Shown piece after piece: positions 39,174-47,607 of a DNA stretch of 64,000 nucleotides. Position 1 is the stretch's first letter. Each line of letters opens with the position of its first letter. A program made the position numbers and the translations under genes. A model generated the notes under the pieces. It searched no databases. It saw only the letters and a program-made list of their open reading frames with translations, and was not told the DNA's origin. The stretch comes from an uncultured Pelagibacteraceae bacterium (lineage in GTDB: Bacteria; Pseudomonadota; Alphaproteobacteria; Pelagibacterales; Pelagibacteraceae), in assembly GCA_902541315.1 (NCBI GenBank), contig CACBQF010000001.1, positions 1 through 64,000 on the forward strand. Direction: 5' to 3'.

Positions 39174-40588
39174 AGAAAATTCTCAATAATTGATGCGATA
39201 TTTTTAGATGCGTTTCCTTTAAATTTCCCTATTTCGATATCTACAATTTTTTTTCGTTCATTTGAATTATTTTGCGGATTTTTAAGATAATCATTTATAT
39301 AACTTATAAGTTCTTTTGGGTTATTTGCTAACTTTATAGAACCAGATTTTACAATTCTTTGATTGTGATCTAAGTTTTTATCTAGTTTATGTAGATTTTG
39401 TCGCCAGTTTTTTTTATGATCATAATTATACATTTTTTCAAGATTATCGAAATTTACGTTCACAATAGGCTTGTTGAAAATACACGCCTCAATATTAATT
39501 GTAGAAAAAATATTTACAATTACATCAGAGTGATAAATAAGGTTTATTAGCATCTCTTGTTCTTCTCTACTGATATCAAAGTTTTCATCATATGATAATA
39601 TTTTGGGATTATTAATTCTTAAAAATTTATATTTTGTGTTTAATTCTTCAAATATACTTAAGGCAGATCCAAATAATGGTTTGCCATTTTTGTTTTTGTA
39701 AAAAAGAGGATGAATTCTCGTAATTAATTGAGAATTATTAATTTCACTATTTTGTATAGCCTCACAAATTATTTTTGTTATATTTGGATTAAATTGAAAA
39801 GTACTAGGACCTTTAGTAAAAAAGGTTATTAAATTTTTGTTAACATCAAGATTTAAACCTTCAAAAAATTTTGATTTAGAAATAGGTTTTTTGTTATAAT
39901 AATCGTCAAAATGTGCTACCCCACCAACATAAATTTTTTTTTCATCAACATCATGAAATTTTATTAATTCATTTTTCATAATATCTGTCCAAGATATTAC
40001 TCTATCTGGATGAAAACTAGCATATCCCCTGGTAGTAGTATTATCCCAACTTAGAATAACAGCACAATTTTTTATATTTTTTTTTTTAGCAGCTCGCAAA
40101 ATAAATTCATCGAAACTAAAAGTTCCAAGACTTGTAGTAAGCACTAAATCTGGAGATAGTTTATTTATTAAATTATCTAAATTTGATGGATAAAAATTTT
40201 TTGTCAGTCTTAAAGTCAATTTTCTTAAAAATCTTATATTATTAAATAAACTTATCAAAAAAGTAAAAAATATTTTTCTGAAAAAATTTGTATTTTTGAA
40301 TATTTCTTCGAAATTATTTTTTGGTGTAGTGTATTTTCCACCATGAATAAAATACCTTAATAACTCTACAAAATTATAAATTTTATTTGAAAATTTGAAT
40401 TTGTTAAATTCATCTTCATTTATTTGTTCGTACTGTATGTTATCATCCTCAACATTTTTTTTTGTAGAGTTTGCATTTTTTGATAATAAAATAATTTTAT
40501 ACTTTTTTGATAATTCTTTTAAAATACCTGTATGGCAAATATACCTTAATGAAAAACCATTGGTAATATTAATTAATATTTTTTTCAC
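39170..40588 (-). CDS. Uncharacterised glycan-cluster protein, GT-B-like; paralogue of 41513..42937
   Basis: ILSWDNTTTRGYASFHPDRVISWTDIMKNELIKFHDVDEKKIYVGGVAHFD, ITRIHPL, VNIFSTINIEACIFNKPIVNVNFD. Confidence 0.6.
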   Translation of the reverse strand: MKKILINITNGFSLRYICHTGILKELSKKYKIILLSKNANSTKKNVEDDNIQYEQINEDEFNKFKFSNKIYNFVELLRYFIHGGKYTTPKNNFEEIFKNTNFFRKIFFTFLISLFNNIRFLRKLTLRLTKNFYPSNLDNLINKLSPDLVLTTSLGTFSFDEFILRAAKKKNIKNCAVILSWDNTTTRGYASFHPDRVISWTDIMKNELIKFHDVDEKKIYVGGVAHFDDYYNKKPISKSKFFEGLNLDVNKNLITFFTKGPSTFQFNPNITKIICEAIQNSEINNSQLITRIHPLFYKNKNGKPLFGSALSIFEELNTKYKFLRINNPKILSYDENFDISREEQEMLINLIYHSDVIVNIFSTINIEACIFNKPIVNVNFDNLEKMYNYDHKKNWRQNLHKLDKNLDHNQRIVKSGSIKLANNPKELISYINDYLKNPQNNSNERKKIVDIEIGKFKGNASKNIASIIENFL

Positions 40589-40617
40589 TTAATTAAATTT
40601 ATTTCATAAGGTCTATA

Positions 40618-41439
40618 TCAAGTGACTGTCCATCCTCCATCTATTATTAAGTTGGATCCAGTCATATAAGAAGATGCATCAGAGCATAAAAATTGTATTG
40701 CTCCGTTATATTCATGCTTAAATGACATCCTGTTAAGTAAAGTTTTTGAGGAGTATTTTTTTTTGAAATTTTTAGTTTGTTTGTGTTCAACTCCAGATGG
40801 TGTTAACAAATTAAATCTTATTTTAGTTTTTTTAAAATAGGCAGCTAAGTACTTATTAAGCCCAATAATCCCAAATTTTGATACAATATAATCTGCGGGC
40901 TTGAATAGTTTTTGCTTACCCTTTTCTTCATAAATTCCCTGATCAGGAGCCACTAAGCCATAGTTTGACCCAATATTGATTAAGTGCCCTTTCTTTATCT
41001 TTGAAAAGTACTTTACAATCACTTGAGCAATCAACAGTGCTCCAGTTAAATTAATTTCTAAAGATTTTTTCCACATCTCTATTGGATATTTTTCAAAAGA
41101 AGAAAATTGTTTTTTATTAAATTTTTTATCAAACGGTGCATTCATTGCTGAAGCATTAATTACAACATCAAGTTTACCAAACTTTTTTAAGACCTTCCTT
41201 AAACAGTTCTCTATTGATTTTCTATCAGTTACATTAACCTTATAAAAAAAGATATCTTTGTTATTTTTCTTTTTATAATCATTAAAATTAATAGTAAAAT
41301 TTTGTTTATTTAAATCTGCTACGCATATTTTTGCTTTTTGATTTACTAAATGTTTTGAAAATTCCGAACCAATCAAACCACAACCTCCGAAAATAAGTAT
41401 TACTTTATCTTCTACACTTAAAATATTATCTTTTTTCAT
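40618..41439 (-). CDS. SDR oxidoreductase, PtmA-like
   Basis: ILIFGGCGLIGSEFSKHL, GHLINIGSNYGLVAPDQGIYEEKGK...PADYIVSKFGIIGLNKYLAAYF, C-terminal DGGWTV. Confidence 0.88.
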   Translation of the reverse strand: MKKDNILSVEDKVILIFGGCGLIGSEFSKHLVNQKAKICVADLNKQNFTINFNDYKKKNNKDIFFYKVNVTDRKSIENCLRKVLKKFGKLDVVINASAMNAPFDKKFNKKQFSSFEKYPIEMWKKSLEINLTGALLIAQVIVKYFSKIKKGHLINIGSNYGLVAPDQGIYEEKGKQKLFKPADYIVSKFGIIGLNKYLAAYFKKTKIRFNLLTPSGVEHKQTKNFKKKYSSKTLLNRMSFKHEYNGAIQFLCSDASSYMTGSNLIIDGGWTVT

Positions 41440-41512
41440 ACTGTTATTAAAAAAATTATTATATATTGAAGATCAGACTACATTAAAAATTATTTATAGC
41501 CATTAAAAACAA

Positions 41513-42937
41513 ATGAAAAAATACATTTTTTTACCTCTTTACAGAAGTTTTGGCTTTAGATATCTGATTAGCTCAGGCCTAATTAAAAACCTTGCAAAAA
41601 GATTTACTATAGTAGTTTTTATAGATATTGAAAAAAGATCATTTTATGAACCTTATTTTGATGGAATAGATGTAATTTATGAAAATTTAGATACCAAAAA
41701 AATTGATGAAAAAAAAAATTCAATTTTTTTCGATTTCATTCATATTTTAAAAAAATTTATTTGTGGGCAAAAAAAAAATTATAATAATAATTCAGTAAAT
41801 ATGTGGAAAATTAAATTTAAGGAAGAAATTAAAAAAAAAAAATTTTTTGCTATATATTTTTTGGGATTTCTATTAAGAAATTTAAAAATATTAAGAAAAT
41901 TATTTTTGATTTTTGAAAAATTAATTGACCCTAAAAATATATTTAATCATTACTTTGAAAAATATAGGCCTAAGGCAGTTATTCTTACATCCTATGGATA
42001 TGATTATGATCAATATTTTGTGAGAGATGCAAAAAAATTTCAATGCAAATCGATTTCGATCATCTATAGTTGGGATAACCCAACATCAAAAGGTTATAAG
42101 TCCTCAGATTCAGATTTATATTTAGTTTGGAACAAAATAATGCGAGACGAACTAAATATTTTCCATGATATTCCCAATAAAAAAATTAAGATATGTGGGG
42201 TCTCTCACTGGGATATCTTTTTTAATCAGTATAAAGATCAAAAAATTTTGAAAGATGATTTTTACAAAGAAAACTCTATAAACAAAAAAAATAAGGTCAT
42301 ACTTTTTTTTTCATCTGCTCCAAGAGATTTTAAAAATAGTTTTAAAATAATTGATTCTATATTAGAAAAATTTAAAAATAATGACAGTATTACTCTTGTC
42401 GCAAGAATGCATCCACATTATATGGACGATGTAATATGTAATAAATATTTAAATAATAAAAGTTCATTCTTTATCGATCAACTCAAAAAAAAATTCAAAG
42501 AAAAATTAATTTTTAAAAATCCAAAAATGATTAAGTTCGGTAAAAATTCCTCTGAGGTGTTTTACCCTGCCGAAGATATCAAAGAATTAACTAAACTATA
42601 TAGCTCTGCAAATTTATTCATAAATGAATATTCAACTACTCAATTAGAGGCTTGTATATTTAATATACCAATTATAAATGCTGCCATAGGCAATTATAGA
42701 AATACTGAACATAGTCTATCTGTATACGAACAACATCATCATCTTTGGAATTTGAAAAAATATAAATTCACAAAAAATATAGAGGATTATAATGAATTGC
42801 ATAATGTAATAAAAACACAAATAGACAACCCAGAAGAACTTGAACAAAATAGAAAAAAATTTGTTGATATATTCTTAGAAAATGTAAAAGGCAAAGGATC
42901 GGAGAATATCATTAATAATATTAATGATTTAATTTAA
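41513..42937 (+). CDS. Uncharacterised glycan-cluster protein, GT-B-like; paralogue of 39170..40588
   Basis: IYSWDNPTSKGYKSSDSDLYLVWNKIMRDELNIFHDIPNKKIKICGVSHWD, ARMHPHYMDD, INEYSTTQLEACIFNIPIINAAI. Confidence 0.6.
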   Translation: MKKYIFLPLYRSFGFRYLISSGLIKNLAKRFTIVVFIDIEKRSFYEPYFDGIDVIYENLDTKKIDEKKNSIFFDFIHILKKFICGQKKNYNNNSVNMWKIKFKEEIKKKKFFAIYFLGFLLRNLKILRKLFLIFEKLIDPKNIFNHYFEKYRPKAVILTSYGYDYDQYFVRDAKKFQCKSISIIYSWDNPTSKGYKSSDSDLYLVWNKIMRDELNIFHDIPNKKIKICGVSHWDIFFNQYKDQKILKDDFYKENSINKKNKVILFFSSAPRDFKNSFKIIDSILEKFKNNDSITLVARMHPHYMDDVICNKYLNNKSSFFIDQLKKKFKEKLIFKNPKMIKFGKNSSEVFYPAEDIKELTKLYSSANLFINEYSTTQLEACIFNIPIINAAIGNYRNTEHSLSVYEQHHHLWNLKKYKFTKNIEDYNELHNVIKTQIDNPEELEQNRKKFVDIFLENVKGKGSENIINNINDLI

Positions 42938-43942
42938 CTTTGATAAATTAGCTTTAATTTTTAAAGCTAAATTTAAACTTTCAATGCTATTTTTGAGATC
43001 CGATATATTTTTGGTTTTTTTTAACTTAATTAAATTGAAGAAATATTTAATTTGATTTTCAAACATTTCATTACGAATAAATCTACCAAAATTTTTTTTA
43101 ACATTTTTATTTAATAAATAATCGTTTATAACCACTTCATTTTTATAATAATCCCAAAATAATGTTTTTTTTGTGCCAGTTATTAACATGTTTCTAATCG
43201 GTGGCCTTTGAAAAAAATCTAGTGTTAGGTTAACAGAAATATTATCTTTTTCAAAATTTATGAGACTATTAACATAATCTTCCACATCAATATTTAAATT
43301 GGAAAGCTTTCCTCCAAATGCATAAACTTTTTTTGGTTTACCAAAAAGGTATATGCAATAATCAAGTTCATGGATTTGAGAATTGATGACTCCTCCACCA
43401 AGTTTCTTTTGTGCCATTGTAGTTTTTTTATAATCCTCGTATTTATGATAATCTGGTAGAAATTCCCCATTATAAATATTGGCTCCACAAAGATTTCCAA
43501 GTTTACCTTTTTCTATTTGATTTTTTATGAAATTTAAACTTTTTAAAAAACGCATTTGATATCCAACCATAAATACTATCTTATTTTTAATTACAATTTT
43601 TTCTAATTTTTTTACATTTTTTGAATTATGGGATAGTGGCTTGTCTATAAATATATGAATTTTTTTTTTTGCAGCTGCTAATGCATACTTCATATGCATT
43701 GAGGTTGGATTGCATATAAAAATCACTTCAGGCCTCTCTAACAAGGCTTTTTCAAAATTTCTGAAAATTTTGATATTATATTTTTTATTCAAATTAAATC
43801 TTTGAACTCTGTTCTTATTGTCCAATGTAAGTTTTCTATTTAATTTTCTATATGCCAAAATTTCAAATTTTGGAAAAAATTTTTTTAAATTTCTAAGATG
43901 TCTTTGTCCAATCGACCCCAAGCCGACAAAAAGAATTTTCAT
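42929..43942 (-). CDS. Gfo/Idh/MocA family oxidoreductase
   Basis: ILFVGLGSIGQRHLRNLKK, FICNPTSMHMKYALAAAKKKIHIFIDKPLSHN, GGGVINSQIHELDYCIYLFGKPKKVYAFGGKLSNL. Confidence 0.9.
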   Translation of the reverse strand: MKILFVGLGSIGQRHLRNLKKFFPKFEILAYRKLNRKLTLDNKNRVQRFNLNKKYNIKIFRNFEKALLERPEVIFICNPTSMHMKYALAAAKKKIHIFIDKPLSHNSKNVKKLEKIVIKNKIVFMVGYQMRFLKSLNFIKNQIEKGKLGNLCGANIYNGEFLPDYHKYEDYKKTTMAQKKLGGGVINSQIHELDYCIYLFGKPKKVYAFGGKLSNLNIDVEDYVNSLINFEKDNISVNLTLDFFQRPPIRNMLITGTKKTLFWDYYKNEVVINDYLLNKNVKKNFGRFIRNEMFENQIKYFFNLIKLKKTKNISDLKNSIESLNLALKIKANLSKLN

Positions 43943-44697
43943 TTTTTTATATAGTATTTCTTTATTGTATCTTTGTTACTGTCATTAACATTTTCTGCAT
44001 AAGTAAAATCTTCTTCAGTATCTATATCAATTTTTTTAGGTGTCAGGAATGGTAATATTCTATGTCCATATATTAATTTTTTATTAATGTTTTGAAGAAG
44101 AAAGTTTGTTTTAAGAATATCTACATATCCATTTGGTTCATAAGTAGCTCTAAACAATTGACTTGGTTTGTTAAATAAATCATGCTCATTTTTTTTCATA
44201 TTTACATCACAATAAAAATTGTTCCTAATTCTAAATTGTTTTTCTGGTGGATGATCTGCTTTATGAGATGATCTTAGAGAAGTTGATTTTTTATTAAGTT
44301 TTAAAAATTTTAATGCTTTATTAATATCTAAAATAGATCTAAAAGGTGTAGTTGGTCTTAACTGAATAATAAACTCAGGTAATTTTTCAAACTCTTTTTG
44401 AATAAATTTTAAAAAATGAGATATATATTCATAATCTCCTGATGTTTTTAGAGAAATTTTTTTAGGTCTTAAAAATGGTACTAAAGCACCATATTTCTCT
44501 GAAATCTTTGCAATTTTTTTATTATCGGTTGAAACAAATGTTTTTGAAATTTTTTTGTTATTAGTTGATACCAATACAGAATATAAAAATAGTTCTATAT
44601 TAGATAATTTTTTTAAATTTTTATTTTTTATTCTAAATGATTTTCCTTTAGCTGGAATAATTGACCAGACTAAATTTTTAACAATTTTATTTTTCAC
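43939..44697 (-). CDS. Cytidylyltransferase family (NeuA/PseF-like) with variant N-terminal motif
   Basis: SIIPAKGKSFRIKNKNLKKL, VSTDNKKIAKISEKYGALVPFLRP, IIQLRPTTPFRSILDINKAL. Confidence 0.85.
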   Translation of the reverse strand: MKNKIVKNLVWSIIPAKGKSFRIKNKNLKKLSNIELFLYSVLVSTNNKKISKTFVSTDNKKIAKISEKYGALVPFLRPKKISLKTSGDYEYISHFLKFIQKEFEKLPEFIIQLRPTTPFRSILDINKALKFLKLNKKSTSLRSSHKADHPPEKQFRIRNNFYCDVNMKKNEHDLFNKPSQLFRATYEPNGYVDILKTNFLLQNINKKLIYGHRILPFLTPKKIDIDTEEDFTYAENVNDSNKDTIKKYYIKK

Positions 44698-44703
44698 AAT
44701 ATA

Positions 44704-45546
44704 TTAAATTTTTAGATGCGCTCTTAACTTTTTTGCTATTAAAACTTCCTCATCAATTATTTTTCCTATAGATGGTTTGCCTATTGCCAATTGGATTTTT
44801 CTTGATGACTCAACCAAATTCATAAATCCCGATGGTGCTAAAGATGCAGATTGATCTGAGCCATACATTGCTCTATCCAGAGTTATATGTCTTTCTAATG
44901 ATGAGATGCCAAGTGCTGCTGCTCCCAATGATACAGCTACACCAGACTCATGACCACTATAACCTACATCACATTTATATTTTTTTTTTAATTCCGTAAT
45001 AGTTGACAAGTTAGCATCTTTTGGATCCATCGGATAAGTAGAAACACAGTGCATCAATTCAAATGGACAATTCATCTCTCTAAAAATTTTCACAGCATCG
45101 TCTATATCTTTTTCAGTAGACATACCTGTTGAAATAAATGTATGTTTTTTTTGTTTAGCTACAGCTTTTAAAAAATTTTTATCTATTATCATTGCTGAAG
45201 CAATTTTGTTAAAATTTAGATTAAATTTCTCAAGAAATTTGAGGCTATTAATATCCCAAGCTGATGCGAACCAAGTAATTTCATTTTGTTTGCAATAATT
45301 ATCAATAATATTGTATTCCTCATAATTAAATTCCAAACCTAATTTTTGGTCTCTTTGCGTTTTTCCCCAGGGACTCTCTCGGGGCGAGTCGAGCAATTTT
45401 TTTGAGTAAACTAATTCAATATCTCTTTTCTGGAATTTTACTGCATCTGCACCAGCTTTTTTAGCTAAATCTATCAATTTTTTAGCGATGTTAATATCTC
45501 CGTTATGATTAATACCTATCTCTCCTATTATAAAAATTCTTTTCAC
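44704..45546 (-). CDS. N-acetylneuraminate synthase-like aldolase, short form without SAF domain
   Basis: IIGEIGINHNGDINIAKKLIDLAKKAGADAVKFQKRD, ISTGMSTEKDID, MHCVSTYP, VGYSGHESG; ends right after the barrel (280 aa). Confidence 0.9.
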   Translation of the reverse strand: MKRIFIIGEIGINHNGDINIAKKLIDLAKKAGADAVKFQKRDIELVYSKKLLDSPRESPWGKTQRDQKLGLEFNYEEYNIIDNYCKQNEITWFASAWDINSLKFLEKFNLNFNKIASAMIIDKNFLKAVAKQKKHTFISTGMSTEKDIDDAVKIFREMNCPFELMHCVSTYPMDPKDANLSTITELKKKYKCDVGYSGHESGVAVSLGAAALGISSLERHITLDRAMYGSDQSASLAPSGFMNLVESSRKIQLAIGKPSIGKIIDEEVLIAKKLRAHLKI

Positions 45547-45550
45547 TTTT

Positions 45551-46429
45551 TTAATTAATCTCTTTTTTTAATTTAGTTCTTGTCGGCAACTCGATATCAA
45601 GAATTTCTTTATTCTTGAATTTTAAGGCTAAATTTAATGACTTTAAATTTCTGTTAAGCCTTCTCATTCCATCTGGTTCTAAACTCGCAGCATGATCTGT
45701 ACCTTTCCATGTTCTATCTAGAGTAAAATGTCTCTCAATATAATTTGCTCCTAATGTATAAGCAGCCATGTCAAACGAAATACCTTTGTGATGGCCAGAA
45801 AACCCTATATCCTTTACTTGATCTGTTATTTTATATTTTTCTATTAATCTCTTTATTTCTAATAAGCACACATCATTAGTTTCAACTGGATAAGCTGAAG
45901 TGCACGCATACAAAATCAAATCATTATTTCTGTTATGTTTATTAAAAAAATTAACAATTTTTTCTTCCTCATTTATTGTTGTCATTCCAAGAGATAAATG
46001 AATTTCTCCATTAAAGTTTTTACAAATATAGTTTAATATATCAAAATTTAAATTTGTTGCAGAACCAATTTTAATTTTTTTTGGATTAATATTACAGATT
46101 TCTTTTGTTGATTTAATATCCCAAACAGAACTAAAATATTCTATACCTATATTTTCACATTCTTTTTTTAAGATTTTATGTTTTTCAATATCGAATTCTA
46201 AAAATTCTCTATGTTCACCATAAGATTTTCCATATGAATTTTGTTCGACTGGATGCGGTAAATTATATTCTTCTTCTGATAGTAACGTTTTAGGATCTCT
46301 TTTTTGAAATTTAATACATGGCACATCACAAAATTCTTTTGCTACTTTTATAAACTGTTTTGCAATTTCTATTTCACCCTTATGATTACATCCTACCTCT
46401 GCAATTAATGTTGGTTTTTTAAAATTCAT
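45551..46429 (-). CDS. N-acetylneuraminate synthase-like aldolase, short form without SAF domain (second tandem copy)
   Basis: LIAEVGCNHKGEIEIAKQFIKVAK, CIKFQKRDPKTLL, LSLGMTTINEEE, IGFSGHHKGISFDMAAYTLGANYIERHFTLDRTWKGTDHAASLEPDGM. Confidence 0.9.
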   Translation of the reverse strand: MNFKKPTLIAEVGCNHKGEIEIAKQFIKVAKEFCDVPCIKFQKRDPKTLLSEEEYNLPHPVEQNSYGKSYGEHREFLEFDIEKHKILKKECENIGIEYFSSVWDIKSTKEICNINPKKIKIGSATNLNFDILNYICKNFNGEIHLSLGMTTINEEEKIVNFFNKHNRNNDLILYACTSAYPVETNDVCLLEIKRLIEKYKITDQVKDIGFSGHHKGISFDMAAYTLGANYIERHFTLDRTWKGTDHAASLEPDGMRRLNRNLKSLNLALKFKNKEILDIELPTRTKLKKEIN

Positions 46430-46470
46430 ATGCTAAAAATATATAATTTTTCGACAAAAAGATAGAAATA

Positions 46471-46792
46471 TTGAACATTATTAGTTTACATACTTTAACT
46501 CATAATCCATCAGAAGCTATTATAACAACTGATGGAAAAATATTTTGCATTGCTCTTAAGGGGTTATCAAGAATAAAAAATTCATCAGGACTGTATTCTA
46601 ACAATTTAATTGAATATTTATTAAATCAGACTAATTTAAAAATTGAAAATATTGACAAATTTGTGATTGATAAAGTGGTTAAATTCAATACAAAAAAGTA
46701 TTTTTTAGATAAAACCAATTGATGCGATTAAAAAATTTAAAAAAAGTGGTCTTGATTATTTGGTTATAGAAAATAGATTATTTAAAAGGTGA
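46471..46792 (+). pseudogene. Carbamoyltransferase (NodU/CmcH) remnant: N-terminus joined to a frame-shifted extreme C-terminus
   Basis: Frame 1: MNIISLHTLTHNPSEAIITTDGKIFCIALKGLSRIKNSSGLYSNNLIEYLLNQTNLKIENIDKFVID...; shifted frame to TGA at 46790-46792: PIDAIKKFKKSGLDYLVIENRLFKR*, compare intact paralogue C-terminus PIVDNPDSALKTFLKTKIDFLILDKNLIIKT. Confidence 0.7.
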
Positions 46793-46802
46793 TAAAAACA
46801 AT

Positions 46803-47585
46803 ATGATTTTTAAATATGTTTTTGATAATTTGAATAACTCTAATTATACTTTTGATTTTACTTATAAAAAAGAATTTTATATCTTTAAAATTGAGAATTT
46901 CTTAGATAAAGAAACTTATAATTATATTGATAAAAATTTTCCAATTTTAGAAAGAGAAAAATTTAAAGAGAATAATTCTAAATATTCTTTTAATAGTTTA
47001 GAAGAGAACTACCAAAAACTTTTAGAACAAAATCCTGAATTTTCGAAAATTCATAGTTTTTTATCAAATCAAGATTTGAGTAAATACTTTATTAAAAAAT
47101 TGTTTTTTAAAATTCTTAGATCAAGAATGAATGATCTCCATCATTTTTTCAGAATGTTTAAAATACAAAACTTTGGTAAACCTAAAAAAACACGCTTATT
47201 CTCTAATTTATCGACACGTATTGAATATTCTATTTTAGGAAACCAATCTTACATAAATCCTCACACTGATGCTGTAAAAAAAATGCTATCATTAATGCTT
47301 TATTTCCCAGAGGGAAAAGATGAGCATGAATTTAATCACCAAAAACGACATGGTACAGAATTTTGGTCCAGTAAAGAAAAAAATTTTATGAATGTTCACA
47401 TCAAAAACAAAAATAAAGTAAAAAATTTTAGGAAACAAAACAAAATCATCTACAAAACTAATTTTGAAAAATATCACTTGTATGGTTTTATTCGTAATTC
47501 AAAAAGTTGGCATTCGGTAGAAGAAATTAATGAGAATAAAAATTTTTTAAGAAAATCTATCAACATAAATATTTTTTTCGATTAA
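46803..47585 (+). CDS. Putative 2OG-Fe(II) oxygenase-like protein
   Basis: YINPHTDAVKKMLSLMLYFPEG...HGTEFW...RNSKSWHSVEEI fits HxD...H double-stranded beta-helix spacing. Confidence 0.55.
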   Translation: MIFKYVFDNLNNSNYTFDFTYKKEFYIFKIENFLDKETYNYIDKNFPILEREKFKENNSKYSFNSLEENYQKLLEQNPEFSKIHSFLSNQDLSKYFIKKLFFKILRSRMNDLHHFFRMFKIQNFGKPKKTRLFSNLSTRIEYSILGNQSYINPHTDAVKKMLSLMLYFPEGKDEHEFNHQKRHGTEFWSSKEKNFMNVHIKNKNKVKNFRKQNKIIYKTNFEKYHLYGFIRNSKSWHSVEEINENKNFLRKSININIFFD

Positions 47586-47607
47586 ATTTTTTAATATTTA
47601 AATAAAA

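Noticed and set aside
46471-46722. 83-aa ORF as a functional gene
   Set aside because: Truncated carbamoyltransferase N-terminus whose C-terminal homology continues in a shifted frame; better called a remnant
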